The notes beneath the pieces are model-generated. The model was given only the letters and a program-made list of their open reading frames with translations. It did no database searches and was not told the origin of the DNA. 64,000 bases of DNA, from positions 62,001 to 126,000 of the forward strand of contig CAJQUW010007891.1 of assembly GCA_907163375.1 (NCBI GenBank), read 5' to 3'. This stretch comes from Prostheceraeus crozeri. Lineage: Eukaryota; Platyhelminthes; Polycladida; Euryleptidae. This document shows positions 58,006 to 64,000 of the stretch, in pieces. The position numbers and the translations under genes were made by a program. Numbering within the stretch: position 1 is the stretch's first letter; the number at the start of each line of letters is the position of its first letter.

Positions 58006-60740
58006 ATATCATTTTTTGAACTGCAATGAGAGGTATATTGCGGTTCAAGAAAAATAGATCTATAAATAAAGCAGATGAATTTCTGTGCGCCTCAACCATG
58101 GACATCCATATATCATGGGGATGAGGCCCTATATTCAAAATCATTTTAGCTCTATACCAACTTGCTGTTACTTGAATTAAAGAAGTTCGCTAGTCAGAAT
58201 ACGGCAACGGTAATGCTCCAACTCAGATATTGAAGTGCAATAAGCCAAATTAATTTCTTTTTAAAGTAAACAACAATTTATCAGAAGACAACTGCTTCAT
58301 ATCAGTGACGAAATCAGTCATAGCTCTTTGATTTTCCCACAAATCACAAAATCGAGGTTTGAATGTAAAGGGCTAGATGAGAAATAGATGCCAATTTTGA
58401 ACCCATTTTAGTGCGGTCCTTATCGTGGCAAAAAAGCATTACGGCAATGGAGCGAAGTTGCTGTTTTGTCGACTTTCCGATGTGCGATGCGACAAAAAGC
58501 CTTGGAAATGGCATGTGATATAAAGCATTATTCACTGATTTTACATGACAAGTTTCAAGAATATTCGTTCAGTAGTTTCTCTGAAAAAATTGTTAAAGTT
58601 GATAGCGGTAATACAGCAATTTAATGCAGTACTGTCAATTTGGAAGAAAAATATTCAGCTGAAACTGATGGGGTATTGATGAACACTCAACTCTCTCTGT
58701 AGAATTCATGACTATTAGCAAATTCGGTGAGAATCCGAGTATTATACACTGAGGAATTGGCTATTAATAAGGCTCATCCATGTCAACAACGCTCTTCGAG
58801 TTATTCACCAGGCTGAAACTACAATATGGATCTATGTATTGCAAATAATTAACAGAGGGCACTTTCGGTCCAAGGAGAATCGATCATCGTATGTCTGTCA
58901 ATGTCAAAGATGTTGTCTATGTGCATTGTATAATATACGTAATCTATGTTGTTTGTTTATATTTGCTTAAGACAATTTTATATCAATTCATATTTAATAT
59001 CATCTGAATCAATTCAGATGATAATTCATATTTATTTTTTCTGTTGTATCATATAATTTCTTTCCGCAAAATTACATAAACACGCTAGATTATTGCCAAG
59101 CTTGGCAATTGCGTCTGGTGTGGCCGGTCACCGGTGGGCACATCAACGATATACATGTTCAACCATAGCCAGGCCCCGTACTTTTTACAAAGAAACAGTC
59201 TCACTGCATGATCAAAAGTAAAGACGCGGTTCATTTTTCTGCTCAGAAAAGTCATTTAGTCATGTATTTGGTGAACTGTAGGTGAATTTCACTCTGCTTT
59301 CATCTAAAAATGAAACAATTGGTTTTCATTTGTGTTATTCCTATTTAACATGCGCTCTTTAGATTTAATAATCAGCTGACATGAAATCAAAGACAATGGA
59401 CAAATACATTATCTCTGCATAAAATAATGCAATGAAATCTAATTGAAAGATTTGTATCAAGAGGGTACTCTTATACAACTACGTTTTGCAAAACATCTGA
59501 AAAGGTAGAATGTTGGACTGTTATTTGTTGCAATGTGGACGTTGTTTTTAGACATATGTAAAATTTCCTGATTCATTATTGAAATGCGTTTTACTTCTGA
59601 AATCGCTAAAAAGAGACAATGAAAAGGAATATTTGTTGCTCGCTTACAAATATTTTCAAATTCATGCAATATCAGCTGACTTTCGCTGGTTTCGTTGCAT
59701 ACAAGGTAAAAACACGTCTATTTCCTATCTAGCCCTTTATAATATCAAATATCTTTGGAATGTACACATTGATTTGTTGTTCATTTGCGAGTATATCTTC
59801 TTCTACGTCCTGTTCGGAATCCTCGTGTCGTCATCTCTCCTATCATCCAAAGATTATTCAAATGCTCATTCTGTAATTATTGTGGAGAATTTCTCTTGTG
59901 CGTTCTTCTCATCAGTTACCTGTGTGGAAAAGTGAGACTTGTGATACGATACCATCATGAATCACGATAGCATTTTATGTTCATGAATTGTACTCATAGA
60001 GTAAGTATAAGTAGATAGAGTGTCGACTCAAAAAAGTATATGTATGCAGTGAATATTTTTATGTGAAGAGATTCAGTTTTTTGCTGAGATTACGTTCCTG
60101 CTGTCCAAAAAGTTATTTAAATTTTTGAAAATTTATATACTACCGAGATGACGCCCCTTTATAAGTAACATGAGCCAAGTTGGATATAAAAAGGAATGAA
60201 TTTGATAATGAGCATCCTAACTAAGTGGAAATTCAGCTGATTATCAAAAGATTTTCATCATCTGTATTATGATGAAAGGGTGATTGTCTCCATTCTCCCT
60301 GAATGTGAATCAAATAAAAAGAAAACAGAAAAATCATTGGAGGAGTAATCATTTGACAAATTTAGAGACGCGGCGTTTCAAACACGATTATTTTTGTATC
60401 CACAATGGCAAATGATGATCGGTGCCATTCTGTAGAACGTTGCCCAAGCACTTTTATCATTGTCAGTTTAAAATTTCAATTTAAAATCAAGTGGGCATAA
60501 GATCAAAATAATATAGAAATTACATAATGAGCTACAACTACATTGCTGCCCGCCTTTTTAGATATAAAATTCAATGGAAAAAATTCGAGCAACAAAAATG
60601 ATATCATTGCTGCCCGCCTTTTAAATAGAGTCCTTGTACATTCATTTTAATCATCCATCGAGTAAAAAATGATAGAAGCATATCCTATGAGTTCCGCTTG
60701 AATCACAGTAACACTGTAATTACGGCCCTCTTCGAAGAAT
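58006..60740. other. non-coding stretch between LTR element and second lectin locus
   Basis: No exons recognised. It contains the dispersed repeat at 59994-60165 (inverted match to 14438-14612) and, near 60542 and 60605, two copies of ATTGCTGCCCGCCTTTT. Confidence 0.5.
59994..60165 (-). repeat. dispersed repeat, second copy
   Basis: Its reverse complement matches 14438-14612, both ending in TACTCTATGA. Moderate divergence, no coding content. Confidence 0.65.
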
Positions 60741-60793
60741 GGCCACAATGATGATGCTTTATCGCTACGCGCTTCAGCATTATCATTGTGGCA
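60741..60793. repeat. short hairpin
   Basis: GGCCACAATGATGATGC (60741-60757) is mirrored by GCATTATCATTGTGGC (60777-60793), with GGCCC words just outside both arms. It may be a solo MITE or a structured RNA element; no further support. Confidence 0.4.
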
Positions 60794-60865
60794 TCGGGCC
60801 GCAATGATTCATTGTTGACCTCAAAAATTCATGTTTATGTTATTTTGGGCACTTGCTTACAGATC

Positions 60866-61732
60866 ATCGGTAAGAAGAAGATTATCTGTAAAAGATATGC
60901 TCACACATCATTTGTCAGATGGATCTCAGAGAATGGAAAGGGAGACTAGGGAAAGATGTTAGATGTTGAAATTCAAATCTCCCAAAACTGTTCATGAGCT
61001 ACTTATGTTCATCAGCTGCTATACATTGTACATTCACTTACATGATGTATTTGTGTTTTTAAAGACTGATCACAGCACCTCTATGACATTCAAACAGATT
61101 CCATTTGTCTGCTGAATTTCGTCTGAACCAATGAGACATTTAGAGTTACAAAGAATAGAACTGAATACATTTCACTTCGTCAACTTGAACTCTGATAAGC
61201 GTCTGCAAATGGCTGGACATTATCTTCTATTAACTGTCGTTTTCATTGCTTTCGCATCAGTTGATGGTCAGCCATTTTCACAAAGGCATTTTCAAGTCAT
61301 TGACCCGCAGTTTTTCCAGCTTGGAAAATCTGTTCCATGTATCAATGCAAAAGTCGGAACCAGTTTCATTTCCACATCGAGAGTTAAATGCGCTGTCTCC
61401 TGCAGCCAAGCCGATTCCTGCCAAGCTTTTCTCTTTGACAAAAATGGTTCAATTTGTTCATTGTATTCACAAGGTTGCACTCCCACCGCGCACGAAGACC
61501 GCAATCGTTTAATGATAAAATTTATTGACAATCCATCAAACTTGAATTGGACTTTTCAAAATCATCTGTATCTCCTTCTTTCACCCCCTGGCGGAGGTTA
61601 TACGCAAAACAGAGAGATCTGCGCAAAGCATGGAATGTATCTTTGGAGTCCGGATAACCAGGAGGAAAATGATTTCGTATTGAATTCTGTTATCAAAAAT
61701 TTACCTGCAAAATACATCCGATTAGATCCATT
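60866..61732 (+). repeat. segmental duplication, unit 2
   Basis: Second copy of the lectin locus (see 49105-50014), about 11.7 kb downstream and in the same orientation, ending at the Harbinger insertion. Confidence 0.9.
61209..61732 (+). pseudogene. second PAN/C-type lectin gene, interrupted by a transposon
   Basis: ATG 61209 starts MAGHYLLLTVVFIAFASVDG, the same protein as the lectin at 49487 with 8 amino-acid changes in about 175 residues. The PAN domain and the first part of the lectin domain are intact up to YIRLDPL. There the frame enters the Harbinger end and stops after 19 foreign residues, before the EPN and WND calcium-site motifs. The missing 3' part may survive beyond the right edge of the window. 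A truncated secreted PAN protein could in principle still be made, but a working lectin could not unless the insertion is spliced out. Confidence 0.88.
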
Positions 61733-61965
61733 GGGCGCCATTCTAAACCGCATTCCAGCGACGGCTGCCAGTGGCAAGGGTACCCATGCCATCTGAAATG
61801 TTCCAGCGATCACATTCCACTGGCTACCGTTGCCTATTCCATTGGCGAGGGTGTCGAGATTGCTATTGTGAAGTGGCATGCGTGATGACCCATGCCATCC
61901 AAGCAAAAGCATAATAGCATCAGGTAGATGAATAAATCAGCATTCGTAGCTCTTGTTTGTGCGGA

Positions 61966-62999
61966 ATGGATGTCGTTGATCCCGAATACCGATTGTATGC
62001 TGACATTAGTGTTGTGCATCGAGGCGATAGAGACCGATCAAATCCTATTGAGGACTTATCGGAAAATGAGTTCATCGAAAGATAAAGGCTAAAGAAGGAC
62101 CTTTTCCTGCATGTCTTGGAAATAATTCTGCCAGACAATTCCAAAAGGGGACATTGTTACCAATTCTAAAGTTCACAACCGCCCTAAGGTACTATGCGAC
62201 AGGCACAATCCAACTGATCCATGCCGATTTGCACAACATTTCGCAACCAGTGGTTTCGCGCATTATCCGTGGCATATCGGTAGCTATTGCTGGTCGTCAT
62301 AAGCAATTCGTATATTTTCCATCCGATATTCATGGAAAGCGCAATATCTGTGATAAGTTTCGTGAAAAGATGAGAATCAACAACATAATTGGTGCTATTG
62401 ATTGCACACATATTCGTGTAGTGCCTCCGCGAGATGTTGCTGCATCTTTCTACAACAGGAAAAATTTCCTTTCCATAAACGTTCAGGTAGTTTGCACTGC
62501 AGATGGCATTATTGAAAATGTTGTGGCACGTTGGCCAGGCGCAACTCACGATTCTAGAATATTTCGCAATTCAAATCTGCGCGAAAGATTGGAGAATGGT
62601 GATTTAAAGACCTTCATTCTGATTGGGGACAGTGGCTACCCTCTATCTCAATTTCTCCTTACACCTGTTGCAAATCCGCAAAATCGTGCTCAGGAAAGCT
62701 ACAATTACCACTTTGTTCGAGCTCGGTTGATTATTGAGAGAACTTTTGGCGTGATCAAGCAAGTTTTTGCCTATGTTGGAGGAAGAAACAAGCTAGCAAC
62801 TAAATTGGACACGTCAATAGCAATTATAATGGCAGTTTTTGCTCTTCACAATATTCGTTTACGTGGTAATATGGAAATTGAACATGCCGAAAACATTCAT
62901 GATCCCCATTCTTTCAATACAGGAGTTGGCGATCACACCAGAGAAATGAGTGGTCGAGATTTTCGGAACACACTGATTGAAAGATACTTTGAAATTTGA
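61966..62999 (+). pseudogene. HARBI1-like transposase, nearly intact
   Basis: ATG 61966 begins MDVVDPEYRLYADISVVHRG and ENEFIER. One TAA follows where a tyrosine is usual (ERYRLKKD), and one single-base frameshift lies near 62150. From there the frame is open for about 280 codons. It has the helix-turn-helix LHNISQPVVSRIIRGIS and the DDE_Tnp_4 catalytic set at GAIDCTHIRV, IGDSGYP and ARLIIERTFGVIK, ending YFEI. An AATAAA lies at 63048. Two lesions in an otherwise complete protein of about 340 residues point to recent inactivation. Confidence 0.9.
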
Positions 63000-63645
63000 T
63001 ACAGATTGGTTTCTGTCCATTTACTTGATTGGTCCATTGTATGATCAATAAAATTATCACGGTTGTTGCACTTTTTTGACTTCTTGTTCCCGCACCCTAT
63101 TTATATGACAAAAATTTGACGCAATCTGACTTGTCGTAAAAAGTTGCTCTACTAATGATATAGCTGATAGGCCTACTTCCCATAATTTATAGGCACAGCT
63201 TAATTATGATGATGGATGAGCATTTGATTTTGACGCTCAAAATGATCATTATTATCTGCATTTCACGAAAAACGAGTCAAAAGAAGGTCTAACAATCCAA
63301 TGTCCACCAACACACAAGTCCTGATTGTAGCAGAGGGAATAGGCATCCAAGTTTATCCGTAATTGTCGGACCTGGAAAAAGAAAGATGTGAAAATTAATT
63401 GCAGCCTAAATATCGCAAATTCTAATGAAAGATTATACATCTAGACCTATTTCAAGATCTTCACATTAAACGCATGAAGAAAACTAATGGTCTATAAATG
63501 ACTTAAATGAAGCTTACGTTTCTAGGTCATGTAGTACGATGTGACTTCTTGTTAGGAAGGAGTCCGCTTCAGTAGATGAATTCTTGCCCTCCAGACCTGA
63601 TTTGGATGGAAAGAGATAGAAGTGCATATTTATAGTAAGTTGTGC

Positions 63646-64000
63646 TCAAATCATCTTACGTTTCAGTTTTGCTGCGTAGTATGCCTCTCGAGTTCTCTCA
63701 CACTTCAGTTGAGCTTCCAAAACTTCCATCCTTTTAAGATGCTCTCTCTGCATAAAGGCATCGGCGTTCTCTGAAATGTAAAAGACAGTGTTTTTTCTCA
63801 GTTATGAAAATATTTTTGCATGACTTACTTCTTCTGCTCCGGACTGCACTCTTCTTGGAAATAGGCGTGGCTTCATTCTTTGTAGGATTCGGTGTTGATG
63901 TGGATTCTGGGATAGTGTCATCATCATAAGGATTGTCTATTCCTTCAGTTGTAATTGGAGGAAGAAAATCAGAAAAAAATATGCCGATGACTTTTTAGTG
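63646..64000 (-). CDS. Harbinger Myb-like partner protein, C-terminal exons
   Basis: Two minus-strand exons (63829 to at least 63985, and 63646-63770) are joined by a 58-bp intron with GTAAGT and TTTCAG borders. The first reads DNPYDDDTIPESTSTPNPTK, acidic and proline/threonine-rich. The second reads REHLKRMEVLEAQLKCERTR and EAYYAAKLKRKMI, a charged coiled-coil tail ending at TGA 63648-63646. This layout and position, convergent with the HARBI1-like gene, fit the Myb/SANT-like protein that helps Harbinger transposases enter the nucleus and bind DNA. The DNA-binding domain itself would lie beyond the right edge. Confidence 0.7.

Larger units (their letters stand above)
61733..64000 (+). mobile_element. 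PIF/Harbinger transposon, right end outside the window
   Basis: Homology with the lectin gene breaks at 61733, where GGGCGCCATTC begins. A subterminal region with repeated TTCCAGCGA and CCA(C/T)TGGC words follows. The element carries the standard Harbinger pair: a HARBI1-like transposase on the plus strand and a Myb-like partner on the minus strand, facing each other. The usual 3-bp target copy cannot be tested because the right end is not in view. The intact lectin copy reads CCATTATATC at the break, consistent with a TTA-like target. Confidence 0.85.

Noticed and set aside
59579-59935. 118-codon hydrophobic frame suggesting a membrane protein
   Set aside because: AT-rich composition produces such hydrophobic frames by chance; no homologue recognised and no splice or start support.
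62184-62549. 121-codon frame antisense to the Harbinger transposase
   Set aside because: Shadow of the conserved sense frame; no independent support.

Overview
The window looks like a piece of an AT-rich invertebrate animal genome, probably marine. The evidence is spliced coding fragments with short GT-AG introns, a wide mix of animal DNA transposons, a Ty3/gypsy-type LTR element, tRNA-derived repeats, frequent TAGGCCTA-like words, and a secreted PAN/apple plus C-type lectin gene. I cannot name the species. No rRNA gene, CRISPR array, operon or bacterial gene order is present. I recognised no housekeeping gene.

Layout. 1-1821 is non-coding. 1826-14121 is a piggyBac element with TTAA on both sides and a decayed two-exon transposase. 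Its intron has swallowed an 8-kb element (2700-10707) of unknown superfamily, and that in turn holds a hAT-like element (4531-6789). 14894-19532 is a second, unrelated piggyBac element with its own decayed transposase and a large internal tandem duplication. 19756-24074 is a long element with GGCAAC-type subterminal repeats; its termini resemble those of the 8-kb element. 26021-27370 is a MITE with TA target sites. 27724-33129 is a P-element/THAP9-like transposon with an 8-bp target duplication. A Tc1-like element (29189-31530) sits inside it, and a 1-kb MITE (30357-31351) sits inside the Tc1. 34705-37162 is an IS630/Tc1-type element. 38804-39789 is a second copy of the 1-kb MITE. A tRNA-derived SINE lies at 42241-42480, a transposase relic at 43061-43336, another MITE at 46657-47088 and a Penelope-like fold-back insertion at 47912-48477.

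The only clearly host-type gene is an apparently intact single-exon lectin at 49487-50269 (260 residues: signal peptide, PAN domain, C-type lectin domain with EPN and WND calcium-site motifs). About 11.7 kb downstream is a nearly identical second copy (from 61209). It is cut by a PIF/Harbinger element that runs off the right edge and carries its usual pair of genes, a HARBI1-like transposase and a minus-strand Myb-like partner. Between the two lectin copies lies a broken but structurally complete gypsy-type LTR element (53760-58000) with 192-bp LTRs. A possible secreted-protein first exon lies antisense just beyond the intact lectin.

Overall the window is a transposon graveyard with an unusually readable insertion order. 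Most transposases have lost catalytic segments or the reading frame. The Harbinger element is the closest to whole, and its transposase carries one stop and one frameshift near the N-terminus.
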